A stretch of DNA of 50,987 nt from JAGNZR01 sp051646055 (GCA_051646055.1 JBOFCM010000057.1:1-50987); one strand, 5' to 3'; numbered from the stretch's first letter, positions 1-9,815 are shown. Program-made: numbers and translations. Notes: generated by a model not told the origin, from the sequence alone.

Positions 1-1
1 A

Positions 2-2086
2 AAGATAGGAGTGAAAAAAGCTGTTCCTATGTTGGAAAAATATGGAAATCTAGAGGGGATATATGAAAATCTAGATAAACTTACAGAACTTCCAGGAATA
101 GGAAAGTCTCTAATAAATAATCTTATGGAAGATAAAGAAATGGCATTTCTTAGTAGAAAACTTGCTACTATAGAGAGCGATTTAAAAGAGGTTCAAGTGA
201 CTTCTTCTGATATAGAATACAGTATAGATAGAAATGAACTGAGAAAACTTTTCTTTCAGTTGGAGTTTAAATCTCTTATTAAAAAAATGTCTTTGGAAGA
301 TAACGAGTCGTCTTATCAAGAGGAAAATACTGAAAGTATAGAATATATTCCTGCAGAGACAGTAGTGGTAGACAGTAAGGAATCTTTTAATGTAATGGTA
401 GAGGAAATTAAAAAGAATGGAAAAATTTTTACATATCCATCTCCTATGGGAATTTGTTTTGCATTGGAGGAAAAAAATTATTATGTTCCTCTGTATCATG
501 CACCACTTCTGAATTTTAATTTTCCGATTGAGGGACTGAAAGAGATTTTTCAACAGAACCTGCCCATAGTAACTTACGATGCTAAAATATTGTATCATCT
601 GGGATTAGAAATAGAGAGTAAAAATATAGAGAGTGATCTCCTTATAGCTAATCATCTTATCACATCTTCGACAAAAGATGAATTCCCTCTTTTAGCTGAA
701 AGATACTGTGGAGTAAAACTGCAGGAGTATAAAGAAAAATTTGGTAAACAGGAGATAACTACTCTTTCAGCAGATGTATTGGGGGAATATCTCGGAGAAT
801 TTGCAAGATCTCTGTATCTATCTCATAAAAAAATAGAGCATGAGTTAGAAAAGATGGAACTTACAAAATCTGAAGAAGAAATAGAAATTCCTCTTATAGA
901 GGTACTGGCAGATATGGAGAAGATTGGAATAAAAATTGATCCAAAATATTTTCAGAATTACTCAGCTGAGCTGAACGGAAGACTGGAAACTATTTCAGAG
1001 AAACTGTATGCTATAAATAACGGAGAGAAAATAAATCTTAATTCGCCTAAACAACTATCACAGTTTCTGTTTTTAAATCTAAACCTTCCAATAATAAAAT
1101 CCACCAAGACAGGGCCATCTACTGATGTGGAGGTACTGGAGACTCTCAGCGAAAAAGGATATGAAGTAGCAGATCTTATTCTGAATCACAGAAAACTGTC
1201 TAAACTTCTCCAGACCTACTCTGATCCATTGCCTAAACTAGCAGACAGAGAGGGGAGAATTCATACTACATTCAATCAGATAGGAACAGCTACTGGAAGA
1301 CTCTCTTCCTCCAATCCTAATTTGCAAAATATTCCTGCAAAAACAGATGAAGGAATGAGAATAAGAAGAGGATTTGTAGCCGAAAAAGGCAAAAAGCTTC
1401 TAGGAATAGATTATTCGCAGATAGAGCTCAGAGTTCTCGCAGAGCTTTCTGAAGATAAAAATCTTGTAAAAGCCTATAAAGAAAATTTGGATTTGCACAC
1501 ACTTACTGCAAAAAAAATATTTAGACTTTCTGAAGAAGATACAGTCTCCAGAGAGCAGAGAACAGTGGCTAAAATCGTCAATTTTAGCTTGATCTATGGG
1601 AAAACTGCTTTCGGACTTTCTAAAGAACTGAAAATTTCAACTAAAGAAGCTAGCGACTATATAACAGCATATTTTGAACAGTATCCCAAAGTAAAAGATT
1701 TGGAAAAGAAAACTATAGAATTTGCAGAAAAATATGGATATGTTACAACTTACTTTGGGAGAAAGCGTCAGATTGATGGAATAACTTCTAAAAATAGAAC
1801 TATAAAAAATGCAGCGGAAAGAATGGCTGTAAACAGTGTGATTCAAGGGACCGCATCAGAGATAATAAAAAAAGCTATGGTAGATATCCATAAGGAGATA
1901 AAAAAAGATTCTGAAATAAGACTTCTTCTTCAGGTTCACGATGAACTAATTTTTGAAGTAGAAGAATCTGTAGCAGAATTTTGGAAAGGGAAAATGGAAG
2001 ATTTAATGGAAAATGCAGTTAAATTTGAAAATGTAAAACTTTCAGTAAATGGAACCTTGGGAGATAATTGGGCAGAATTAAAATAA
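2..2086 (+). CDS. polA: DNA polymerase I, 5'-truncated by window edge
   Basis: Family A DNA polymerase, used for gap filling and Okazaki fragment processing. Only the end of the 5' nuclease domain (a helix-hairpin-helix segment near ELPGIGKSL) is present because the gene starts upstream. A 3'-5' exonuclease-like domain follows, then a complete polymerase domain: GTATGRLSSSNPNLQNIP (about residues 424-441, counted from the first Met in the window, at 11), motif A LLGIDYSQIELR (about 463-475), motif B RTVAKIVNFSLIYG and motif C LLQVHDELIF. The exonuclease-like domain lacks the DxE motif: the matching strand reads IFTYPSPMG. The later Asp positions are also not evident, so proofreading is probably absent (inference). 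whiA follows with a short gap. Confidence 0.97.
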   Translation, partial: KIGVKKAVPMLEKYGNLEGIYENLDKLTELPGIGKSLINNLMEDKEMAFLSRKLATIESDLKEVQVTSSDIEYSIDRNELRKLFFQLEFKSLIKKMSLEDNESSYQEENTESIEYIPAETVVVDSKESFNVMVEEIKKNGKIFTYPSPMGICFALEEKNYYVPLYHAPLLNFNFPIEGLKEIFQQNLPIVTYDAKILYHLGLEIESKNIESDLLIANHLITSSTKDEFPLLAERYCGVKLQEYKEKFGKQEITTLSADVLGEYLGEFARSLYLSHKKIEHELEKMELTKSEEEIEIPLIEVLADMEKIGIKIDPKYFQNYSAELNGRLETISEKLYAINNGEKINLNSPKQLSQFLFLNLNLPIIKSTKTGPSTDVEVLETLSEKGYEVADLILNHRKLSKLLQTYSDPLPKLADREGRIHTTFNQIGTATGRLSSSNPNLQNIPAKTDEGMRIRRGFVAEKGKKLLGIDYSQIELRVLAELSEDKNLVKAYKENLDLHTLTAKKIFRLSEEDTVSREQRTVAKIVNFSLIYGKTAFGLSKELKISTKEASDYITAYFEQYPKVKDLEKKTIEFAEKYGYVTTYFGRKRQIDGITSKNRTIKNAAERMAVNSVIQGTASEIIKKAMVDIHKEIKKDSEIRLLLQVHDELIFEVEESVAEFWKGKMEDLMENAVKFENVKLSVNGTLGDNWAELK

Positions 2087-2097
2087 GGGGTGATATG

Positions 2098-3027
2098 ATG
2101 TCTTCTTATAGTCAAAAAGTAAAAAAAGAGGTGATGGAGATACAGGGGCTTTCCAGACTTCAGATTATGGGAGAGATAAAGGCTGCCATTATTGGAAAGG
2201 GAGCCCTAAATATAAATTGCATAGATTTGAAGTTTGAAAGTATAGCTCTTGCCAGTAGATTTTATGGTCTATTACAGGAGGTCACAAAACTTAGAATAGG
2301 AATAAAATACTCCATAAGTAAAAAATTTGGAGAGCATAAAGTCTATACGGTAAGCATCTATCCTCAAAAGGGGTACAATGAGTTCATAGATTCCCTAAGA
2401 AAGCTTACTAACAGTGTAACAGTAGCCAATGAAGAGGTATTCACGGGTATTATAAGAGGTTTTTTCCTTTACTTTGGGTATATAAAATCACCTGAGAAGG
2501 AATATGCTCTAGATTTTTTTATAGATTCAGAAATAGGAGCTAGTGATTTTCTTTCTCTTCTACTAGCAATAGAAAAAAAAGCTTCTCATACTGCAAAAAA
2601 AAATAAAAATCTGGTATACCTGCGAAACTCAGAGGATATAATGGATATTCTTGTGACAATCGGTGCTCTTCAAGAATTTTTCAAATATGAAGAGATGACT
2701 ATGATAAAGGACTTAAAAAATAAAACCATAAGAGAGATGAACTGGGAAGTTGCCAATGAAACGAAAACTCTCAATTCGGCCAATAAGCAATTGAGGATGA
2801 TAGAGTATATAGACAGTGTTTCAGGACTCTCATCTCTTACTCCTGTGATAAAGGAAATAGCAGAAATAAGGCTTAGATACAGTGAGAGCTCATTGCAGGA
2901 GATAGCAGATATGATAGGGATATCCAAATCAGGAGTAAAAAATAGATTTAGGAGACTCGAGGAGATATACAATAAAATAAAAGCAGAGGAAGGTCAAGAA
3001 AAAGAGAGCAATGAAGGTAATTTATGA
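2098..3027 (+). CDS. whiA: WhiA-family DNA-binding protein
   Basis: Homologue of WhiA, which in Actinobacteria and Firmicutes combines an inactive LAGLIDADG homing-endonuclease-like fold with a C-terminal helix-turn-helix. It is linked there to division and chromosome segregation. The N-terminus SSYSQKVKKEV and the C-terminal HTH segment (LQEIADMIGISKSGVKNRFRRL, given here only as its start and end around residues 270-295) are typical, and 309 aa is the usual length. An AAGGGG ribosome site lies 7 nt before the ATG at 2098; an adjacent ATG at 2095 is possible. The gene overlaps ribF by 17 nt. Fusobacteria do not sporulate, so a role in segregation or division, alongside scpA downstream, is inference. 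Confidence 0.9.
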   Translation: MSSYSQKVKKEVMEIQGLSRLQIMGEIKAAIIGKGALNINCIDLKFESIALASRFYGLLQEVTKLRIGIKYSISKKFGEHKVYTVSIYPQKGYNEFIDSLRKLTNSVTVANEEVFTGIIRGFFLYFGYIKSPEKEYALDFFIDSEIGASDFLSLLLAIEKKASHTAKKNKNLVYLRNSEDIMDILVTIGALQEFFKYEEMTMIKDLKNKTIREMNWEVANETKTLNSANKQLRMIEYIDSVSGLSSLTPVIKEIAEIRLRYSESSLQEIADMIGISKSGVKNRFRRLEEIYNKIKAEEGQEKESNEGNL

Positions 3028-3973
3028 TGTTTATGAGAATAGAGATTTAATAAGGGACTCTTATGTAGCTATTGGGAGTTTTGATGGTATCCATAGAGGA
3101 CATAAAAAACTTATAAGTTCAGCAGTGGAAACGGCAAGAAAACACGGTGGTAAGTCAGTCGTATTTACTTTTTACTCCCATCCTAAGGAGGTAACTAACA
3201 GTATAAATGCTCCTAAGCTTATAAATAGTTTGGAGGAGAAGATATATCTTCTTGAAAAAATGGGAGTTGACTACCTTGTACTCCAACCTTTTAATTATGA
3301 GTTTTCTAATATGGGACCAGAAGAATTTGTGGATAAAATATTGAAAGAGTTCTTATGTACAAAAGAGGTTTTTGTGGGATTCAATTTTGGTTTTGGTAAA
3401 GGACGTTCAGCTGATGTAAGAAAATTAGAGCATCTTTGTGGGAAAAGACATATAAAGGTAAGAGAAATTCCCCCAGTAAAAGTTTTTGAGAAAGTGGTAA
3501 GTTCCACTGGAATAAGAAATGCAATACTCAGTGGAGATCTTGCCACTGTAAATAGTTTTTTAGGAGAACCTCTCCTTATTTCGGGAATAGTTGTGCATGG
3601 AAAAAAATTAGGAAGACAGATGGGAATTCCCACTGCGAACTTGGAAAGGAATAACAGATCTTATCTTCCCTATGGTATATACGGAGGAACTGTTGTGATA
3701 GACGGTGATAGACCTGAGAAAGAATATGATGTTGTAGTAAATATTGGAAGAAATCCAACATTGAAGCCTGGTGAAAAAACTGTAGAGGTACATATTCTAG
3801 ATTTCGCAGGGGATATATATGATAAGAGAATATTTGTAAGAATAATAAAACACTTGAGAGAAGAGAAAAAATTTACATCTATGGGTGAATTAAAAAATCA
3901 GATTAAACATGATATAGAAACATGGAGAAAATTTTTGGAAAATATAGAAAATTATAGAGATGAGGGGATATAG
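3011..3973 (+). CDS. ribF: Bifunctional riboflavin kinase / FAD synthetase
   Basis: Makes FMN from riboflavin and ATP, then FAD from FMN and ATP, in the cytoplasm. The N-terminal FAD synthetase domain (about residues 1-185) shows the nucleotidyltransferase motif GSFDGIHRGH near residue 22. The C-terminal flavokinase domain (about 185-310) shows GRQMGIPTANLE and an NIGRNPT segment. The length of 320 aa is normal. Its start lies inside the end of whiA and its TAG stop shares one base with the GTG start of scpA, so the genes are probably translated as a coupled unit. Confidence 0.96.
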   Translation: MKVIYDVYENRDLIRDSYVAIGSFDGIHRGHKKLISSAVETARKHGGKSVVFTFYSHPKEVTNSINAPKLINSLEEKIYLLEKMGVDYLVLQPFNYEFSNMGPEEFVDKILKEFLCTKEVFVGFNFGFGKGRSADVRKLEHLCGKRHIKVREIPPVKVFEKVVSSTGIRNAILSGDLATVNSFLGEPLLISGIVVHGKKLGRQMGIPTANLERNNRSYLPYGIYGGTVVIDGDRPEKEYDVVVNIGRNPTLKPGEKTVEVHILDFAGDIYDKRIFVRIIKHLREEKKFTSMGELKNQIKHDIETWRKFLENIENYRDEGI

Positions 3974-4662
3974 TGGATATAATACTTAAACTGGATAATT
4001 TTGAGGGCCCACTGGATCTTCTTCTTCATCTTATTGACAGAAAAAAACTTAAAATTCAAGAGGTAAACATACTCCAACTTATAGGCGAATATATAGAGAT
4101 AATCGAGAAAGAAAAAGAGAGAAATCTAGAACTTAAAGTAGAATTTATATATATAGCCACAGAACTTCTTGAGATAAAAGCTTTAGAAGTTATAAAGTCC
4201 CAACAGAGGGAAGAGAAAGAGCAGGAGCTAAAACGTAGATTGGAAGATTATAAAATCATAAAAGAAGTTTCAGGAGAGATAGCTAAATTGGAGAAAGAAT
4301 TCAACATAAGTTATAGAAGGAGCGAGGGGAAAAAAATAATAAAAAAACCTTCTAGAGAATATAATCTTCGAAACTTGAAACAGATGGATCTCTTTCAAGA
4401 ATACAATAAATTTATAGAGAAACTTGAACCGGAATTCCTGACTTTTGAATTAAATAGAAATTATTCTCTAGAAGAAGAGATAAAGAAAATTTATATTTGG
4501 ATTTCGGGAGGAAAGCTTCATTTGAGAGAAATATTTGAAAAAGCTCAAGATAGACAGCATCTCATCTATATCTTTTTAGGAGTCTTAGAAATGTATAAGG
4601 ATGGAATAATCGAAATAGACTCTGATATGAAAATAGGGAAAACGGAGAATAAGAATGTTTAA
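3973..4662 (+). CDS. scpA: Segregation and condensation protein A
   Basis: Kleisin subunit of the bacterial SMC condensin complex, which bridges the SMC heads and recruits ScpB. The N-terminal signature LDNFEGPLDLLLHLIDRKKL is clear, a charged helical middle follows, and the C-terminal winged-helix end (residues about 165-215) is present. Length 229 aa is usual. The start is GTG, preceded by a GAGGGGA ribosome site, and it overlaps the ribF stop by one base. It overlaps murJ by 8 nt. Its partner scpB is about 31 kb downstream in the window rather than adjacent. Confidence 0.95.
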   Translation: MDIILKLDNFEGPLDLLLHLIDRKKLKIQEVNILQLIGEYIEIIEKEKERNLELKVEFIYIATELLEIKALEVIKSQQREEKEQELKRRLEDYKIIKEVSGEIAKLEKEFNISYRRSEGKKIIKKPSREYNLRNLKQMDLFQEYNKFIEKLEPEFLTFELNRNYSLEEEIKKIYIWISGGKLHLREIFEKAQDRQHLIYIFLGVLEMYKDGIIEIDSDMKIGKTENKNV

Positions 4663-6127
4663 AAGCGGAATAGGAATGATGATTATAATAATGGCAAGCA
4701 GAGTCTTGGGGCTTTTTAGATCTGTGGCAGTAGCTTATTATTTTGGTGCTGGAGAATTTACAGATGCTTACTACAGTGCCTTCAAAATAAGCAATTTTTT
4801 TAGACAACTTTTGGGAGAAGGAGCTCTTGGAAATTCCTTTATACCTCTTTATAATGATAAGGTGATAGAAACTGGGGAGGAAGAATCTAAAAAATTTATA
4901 TACTCCATATTGAATCTTATATTTCTTTTTAGCTTGGTAATAACTATAATCACAGTGGTATTTTCAAAGGAAATTATAGATTTTACTGTAATGGGATTTA
5001 GTGAAGAGACAAAAGAACTAGCTTCCAGACTTTTGAAAATTATGTCAGCATACTTTATTTTTATAAGTCTTTCAGGGATGATCAGTGCTGTTCTCAATAA
5101 TTTTAAACAGTTTTTGATACCAGCCAGTACAGGGATTTTTTTTAATTTCGCTATAATTATTTCTACAATAATGGCAGGGAAAACCCATGGGGTTATGGTA
5201 TTAGGTTACGGGGTTGTATTTGCAGGCCTTCTTCAATTTTTGGTTGTACTTCCATCTTTTTTTAAAATAGTAAAAGGATATAGCTTTAAGATAGATTTTA
5301 GAGATGAATATCTGAAAAAGATAGCTATCATGATAGGTCCTATGCTAATAGGAATAGTGGCTCGTCAATTCAATACCGTTGTGGATCAATATTTTGCATC
5401 ATACCTTCCTAGCGGTGGTGTTTCAGCCCTAGAAAATGCTACAAGAATATACAACCTTCCTATCGGAGTTTTTGGAATTTCTCTTTCTACAGTAATATTT
5501 CCTATAATGGCCCAGGCAATATCTAATAACAGAAAGGATATATTGCAGGAAAACTTTATGAAGGGATTAAATATACTTCTTTTCCTGGTCGTTCCTTCAA
5601 TGGCAGTATTTACTGTTTACTCCGCTGATATAATAAAACTTACCTTATCTTATGGGAAATTTGATGTTATGGCAGCAAAAGTAACCTCTGAAGCACTATT
5701 TTATTATTCTTTGGGATTATATTTTTATACAGCGATTCATCTAGTTACAAGAGGTTTCTATGGAATGAAGGATAGTAAAGAACCGGTAAAATATTCTATT
5801 TTATCCATAGGAATAAATATTCTTTTAAACTGGCTACTTATAGATAGATTTCAGTATAGAGGGCTTGCTCTAGCCACAGCAATCGCAGCAGGCGTAAATT
5901 TTATCTGTCTGCTTTTTGTGTATAATAAAAAATATGTAAAATTAGAATGGAGGAGATATTTTATTTTTGCAGGAAAAACAATTTTACTTACAGGAATTTC
6001 AATAGCATTAAGTTATAGAATAGAAAATATAATATTAAAGCTTTCTGTTTTTTCAATTGTATATCTTCTACTTTGGTCGCATGAAATGGTAAAAAAGAAA
6101 ATGGAGATGTTTTATGAAAAGGAATAG
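4655..6127 (+). CDS. murJ: MurJ-type lipid II flippase (MviN family)
   Basis: Multi-pass inner-membrane protein that translocates lipid II for peptidoglycan synthesis. The N-terminus shows the MurJ pattern: a first helix, then SRVLGLFRSVAVAYYFGAGE, followed by FRQLLGEGALGNSFIPLYN, which is diagnostic for MviN/MurJ over other MOP-superfamily members. About 13-14 hydrophobic segments are visible over 490 aa. It overlaps scpA by 8 nt and corA by 14 nt, which suggests coupled translation. Confidence 0.94.
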   Translation: MFKSGIGMMIIIMASRVLGLFRSVAVAYYFGAGEFTDAYYSAFKISNFFRQLLGEGALGNSFIPLYNDKVIETGEEESKKFIYSILNLIFLFSLVITIITVVFSKEIIDFTVMGFSEETKELASRLLKIMSAYFIFISLSGMISAVLNNFKQFLIPASTGIFFNFAIIISTIMAGKTHGVMVLGYGVVFAGLLQFLVVLPSFFKIVKGYSFKIDFRDEYLKKIAIMIGPMLIGIVARQFNTVVDQYFASYLPSGGVSALENATRIYNLPIGVFGISLSTVIFPIMAQAISNNRKDILQENFMKGLNILLFLVVPSMAVFTVYSADIIKLTLSYGKFDVMAAKVTSEALFYYSLGLYFYTAIHLVTRGFYGMKDSKEPVKYSILSIGINILLNWLLIDRFQYRGLALATAIAAGVNFICLLFVYNKKYVKLEWRRYFIFAGKTILLTGISIALSYRIENIILKLSVFSIVYLLLWSHEMVKKKMEMFYEKE

Positions 6128-7172
6128 TAAAAGACATAAAAAAATAGGAATGGATCCTGGAAGTATAGTATATACAGGAAATAAATTGGATGAAGAAATA
6201 AGTATAGAGCTTTTTTCATATAATGATCTGAACAGTTCTGAAGAAAAATTTCAGAAAATAGAAGACGTAAAACTAAAAAAAGGTTATGTGAATTGGCTTA
6301 ATATAGATGGGGTTCATGACACAGATATAATAAAAAAAATAGGAGAAAGATTTAAAATTGACAGCATGATATTGGAAGATATAGCCAGTATTAATCAAAG
6401 AGCAAAACTTGAAGAAAGAGAAGATTTTATTTATATAGTACTTAAAATGTTTCGTTTGGAAGGGAAAAATAATAAAATCGTTTCGGAACAGGTATCACTT
6501 ATCGTCAATGAAGAATATCTTATAACTTTTCAAGAGGAATCCGGAGATGTTTTTGATAATATACGTCAGAGAATAGAAGAGGGACTCGGAAAAGTAAGGA
6601 AAAAAAGGGCTGATTATCTAGCTTATCTTGTATTGGATGCAATTATAGATAATTATTTCAATATTTTGGAAAAACTTGAATATGAGATGGATGAGTTAGA
6701 AGATAAACTTATTAATGCCAGTGATAAAGATGATCTGAAAGCTATAATGAAGTTAAAGCATGAGTTTATAACTATAAAAAGATCGATATCTCCAGTGAGA
6801 GATCTGACGGCCAAAATGTTTTATTCTAGAGATTTGGAGATATTTACGGGGGATATGTCCAATTATATTAATGACCTTCATGATCATGTTATTGTTATCC
6901 AGGATATAATGGAAAATCTGTCTGCAAGAGTAGTAGGTTTAGTAGAAATCTACCACAGTTCAGTGAATAGTGTTATGAACGAAACGATGAGATTTCTTAC
7001 AATAGTTTCTACAATATTTGTTCCCTTAACTTTTTTAGCGGGGATATATGGAATGAATTTTCAATATATGCCTGAACTGACTTGGAAATTCAGTTATTTT
7101 ATATTGTTAGGAATAATGTTTGTAACAGGTTGTGGAATGGTTTATCATTTTAAAAAGAAAAAATGGTTTTAA
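6114..7172 (+). CDS. corA: CorA-family magnesium/cobalt transporter
   Basis: Pentameric Mg2+ channel of the inner membrane. It has a large cytoplasmic N-terminal domain (about residues 1-285) with long helices and two C-terminal transmembrane helices. The invariant GMN selectivity motif is present in AGIYGMNFQYMPEL between the two helices, and the basic tail KKKKWF is typical of this family. Length 352 aa is normal. The start overlaps the murJ end by 14 nt. The substrate is assigned from the family; Mg2+ versus Co2+ preference cannot be read from sequence. Confidence 0.95.
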   Translation: MKRNSKRHKKIGMDPGSIVYTGNKLDEEISIELFSYNDLNSSEEKFQKIEDVKLKKGYVNWLNIDGVHDTDIIKKIGERFKIDSMILEDIASINQRAKLEEREDFIYIVLKMFRLEGKNNKIVSEQVSLIVNEEYLITFQEESGDVFDNIRQRIEEGLGKVRKKRADYLAYLVLDAIIDNYFNILEKLEYEMDELEDKLINASDKDDLKAIMKLKHEFITIKRSISPVRDLTAKMFYSRDLEIFTGDMSNYINDLHDHVIVIQDIMENLSARVVGLVEIYHSSVNSVMNETMRFLTIVSTIFVPLTFLAGIYGMNFQYMPELTWKFSYFILLGIMFVTGCGMVYHFKKKKWF

Positions 7173-7183
7173 TAGGGGGAGTT

Positions 7184-7903
7184 ATGTTTAATTTTTTTTC
7201 GAGAAAAAATAGGAATAGAGAGGCTGACGCCGTAAAAGAGATTGAGATGGTAAGAGATCAGGCATGTCAGAAAATAATCTATCTTTAAAAAGAACTTGAG
7301 AAAAAAAAGTGGGAACTTGAAAAAATTAAGCAGGAATTAAAAAGTCGTAATAATGGTGAGAGAGTAAGAACGAAACAGGATGAAATAATAGAAAAAAATC
7401 TAAGAGATATGAAAAGAGAAAATGATGCACTAAAAGAGAGAGTGGTTCTTTTGGAGGAAAAAAGCATATATAATAATTTGTTACCAAAAGAGCATAGTTA
7501 CAAGATAGCTATAGAAAAGTATTACTCTTCATCAAAATATTCTCCTTTTTTGGATTATATCCAAGTGAGAGGTAAGCAATTTATGTGTCAACTTGAACCC
7601 GAAGATTTTAAAGGAATCGAGGAGATAAAAAATTACTCGGAAATATTAAAAATTTATGAGAGATTTAAATCTGGAAAGATGGATATTGAGTTTAAAGTTC
7701 TTGCCCAAAAAGGTGAAAAGATAGGGAAAATATATAGTAAAAACAGAAAATTTATGAATTATATTGCTGAATGTGAGATGGAATTTATGGACGACTTGAA
7801 AGAATTCAATTTTTATACTCTTTTGGAGAGAGATTTTAAAAATGAACAGATAAAGGAACTCGTTCAAAAAAATGATGAATATCAGAATAGATTTAAAAGA
7901 TAG
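7184..7903 (+). pseudogene. Coiled-coil protein gene with in-frame TAA stop
   Basis: A GGGGGAG ribosome site precedes an ATG at 7184. The frame runs 34 codons to a TAA at 7286-7288 and then continues open, in the same frame, to 7903 (240 codons in all). The residues just after the stop (KELEKKKWELEKIKQELK) form a charged heptad-like helix that continues the one before it. A single C-to-T change of CAA (Gln) to TAA would explain the break. The downstream part could restart at ATG 7409 and give a 164-aa protein, but no strong ribosome site is seen there. I do not recognise the family. Sequencing error, a recent nonsense mutation or stop read-through are all possible. Confidence 0.7.
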
Positions 7904-7911
7904 GTGAAAAT

Positions 7912-9081
7912 ATGAAAAATATTCTTTTGGGAGTTACAGGGGGAATAGCTGCATATAAATCAGCGGGTATAATCTCTCTTTTGAAAAAAAAAGGTTATAA
8001 TGTAAAAGTGATAATGACAAAGAACGCCACAGAGATAATAACACCATTAACTCTGGAAACTCTTGCAAGAGACAGAGTTGTGGTAGACATGTGGGATAAA
8101 AATAGAATTTATGAGGTGGAACATATATCTTTGGCAGAATGGGCAGATATAATGCTAATAGCTCCTGCTACCTATAATATAGTGGGAAAGGTGGCCAATG
8201 GAATAGCTGATGATATGCTTTCTACGGTCATTTCTGCTTGTGCTAAACCTATATTTTTTGCACTGGCGATGAATAATAATATGTATGACAATCCTTTATT
8301 GAAAGAAAATATTGATAAATTAAAAAGATACGGATATAATTTTATAGAATCTGATGAGGGCTTTCTAGCATGTAATGTAAATGCGAAGGGAAGGATGAAA
8401 GAACCAGAAGAAATTATAAAAATAATTGAAGAATATATAGAGAATGAAACTTTAGAGAAGGTATTTTTAGGAAAAAAAATACTTATAACAGCTGGTAGAA
8501 CTGAGGAACCATTAGATCCGATACGTTATATATCTAATCTTTCTTCTGGGAAAATGGGATATTCTTTGGCAGCCGCAGCAGTAAAAATGGGAGGAGAAGT
8601 GACTCTTGTATCTGGGCCGACCAATCTGGAGCCACCTAAAGGTGTAAAATTTGTAAGTGTCAGAACTGCTCTGGAGATGTATGAGAAGTGTATAGAGGTG
8701 TTTTCTTCTCAAGATATAGGAATAGGATGTGCAGCGGTGGCAGATTATAGACCTAAAAGAGTTTCAGACTCTAAGATAAAGAAAAAAGATGGAGATTTGA
8801 TAATAGAGCTAGAGAGAAATCCAGATATACTTTATACAATGGGACAAAATAAGCAACCGCACCAGAAGCTTATTGGTTTTGCAGCGGAGACAGATAATAT
8901 AATTGAATATGCCAAAGAAAAACTTTTGAAGAAAAATCTGGATATGATTGTAGCTAATCATGCTTCCAATATGCAAAGTAACTTTAATAGTGTGACTCTT
9001 ATAAAATCTAATGGAGAAACTATTTCTATAGAAAACAGCGAGAAAGAAAAATTAGCGTATAATATATTGAAAAGTATTTAG
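7912..9081 (+). CDS. coaBC: Bifunctional phosphopantothenoylcysteine decarboxylase/synthetase
   Basis: Catalyses two steps of coenzyme A synthesis: ligation of cysteine to 4'-phosphopantothenate (CoaB, C-terminal) and FMN-dependent decarboxylation (CoaC, N-terminal). The CoaC half shows GVTGGIAAYKSAG, the catalytic His in VEHISLAEWAD, AMNNNMYDNP and the Cys in GFLACNVNAKGRM (the residue after Cys is usually Gly; here Asn). The CoaB half starts near residue 180 with ILITAGRTEEPLDPIRYISN and carries the NSSGKMG-like nucleotide-binding stretch SNLSSGKMGYSLA. Length 389 aa is normal. It follows the interrupted coiled-coil gene after 8 nt. Confidence 0.96.
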   Translation: MKNILLGVTGGIAAYKSAGIISLLKKKGYNVKVIMTKNATEIITPLTLETLARDRVVVDMWDKNRIYEVEHISLAEWADIMLIAPATYNIVGKVANGIADDMLSTVISACAKPIFFALAMNNNMYDNPLLKENIDKLKRYGYNFIESDEGFLACNVNAKGRMKEPEEIIKIIEEYIENETLEKVFLGKKILITAGRTEEPLDPIRYISNLSSGKMGYSLAAAAVKMGGEVTLVSGPTNLEPPKGVKFVSVRTALEMYEKCIEVFSSQDIGIGCAAVADYRPKRVSDSKIKKKDGDLIIELERNPDILYTMGQNKQPHQKLIGFAAETDNIIEYAKEKLLKKNLDMIVANHASNMQSNFNSVTLIKSNGETISIENSEKEKLAYNILKSI

Positions 9082-9106
9082 AATCAATTTTGGGCACGGA
9101 GGAGTT

Positions 9107-9754
9107 ATGAGAAAAATTATATATCTGATAATTTTAATGATGTTATCAACACTTACATTTTCAGATTCTTCAATAAAGAAAAAGTATCGTTCTCTGAAAT
9201 TGGAAGGAAAGATAGACTACAAAAATTTCGAAAAAGCTATGCAGGGATATAAAAAAATAAATAATAAAAAGAATGAGAGCTTAATAGCCATAATAGATTA
9301 TACAAAACCCAGCATAGAAGAGAGATTTTTTTTGATAGATTTGAAGAAAAACCAGATTCTCTATAATACTCTTGTAGCTCACGGAAAAAATAGTGGGAAA
9401 AATAAAGCTGTAACTTTTTCAAATACTCCCAATTCATATAAAAGTTCTTTAGGATTTTTCCTTACGGAAAACACATATAATGGTGAATTTGGTTATTCAT
9501 TAAGATTGAAAGGATTGGAAGAAGGAGTAAATTCCAATGCCTTTGAAAGAAATATAGTAATTCATGGAGCAGATTATGTAAGCAGAGATTTTATAAATCA
9601 ATTTGGTTTTTTAGGTAGAACGAAAGGATGTCCAGCTCTTCCTACAGAAATGACTTCTGAAATAATAAATAGAATTCAGGGTGGAACAGTGGTTTTTGTG
9701 GTGGGGAATGATCATCATTATGAGAATAGTAGCCCTCTTTTAGCTTCGATTTAA
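9107..9754 (+). CDS. Exported L,D-transpeptidase-like protein (YkuD_2 family)
   Basis: Murein L,D-transpeptidase catalytic-domain family (YkuD_2). An N-terminal signal peptide ends around residue 19 (hydrophobic IIYLIILMMLSTLTFS). The catalytic region has the conserved His in IVIHGADYVS and the active Cys in GRTKGCPALP, matching the family pattern HxxxY...S/TxGCPA. Length 215 aa is typical. A GGAGGAG ribosome site precedes the start. The role is probably peptidoglycan cross-linking or remodelling in the periplasm, inferred from the family. It is unrelated in detail to the second transpeptidase at 17251, which has the classical YkuD form. Confidence 0.88.
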   Translation: MRKIIYLIILMMLSTLTFSDSSIKKKYRSLKLEGKIDYKNFEKAMQGYKKINNKKNESLIAIIDYTKPSIEERFFLIDLKKNQILYNTLVAHGKNSGKNKAVTFSNTPNSYKSSLGFFLTENTYNGEFGYSLRLKGLEEGVNSNAFERNIVIHGADYVSRDFINQFGFLGRTKGCPALPTEMTSEIINRIQGGTVVFVVGNDHHYENSSPLLASI

Positions 9755-9815
9755 AGGAAAAATACACTTTATCCAGTAAAAAAAAGTAACACAAAATAAT
9801 AGGGAGAGTGGTCAT

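Noticed and set aside
8512..8712. Open frame on the minus strand inside coaBC
   Set aside because: It lies wholly within a well-supported gene, has no ribosome site and no recognisable motif; it is a shadow frame, like the many others antisense to polA, the P-type ATPase and lacZ.
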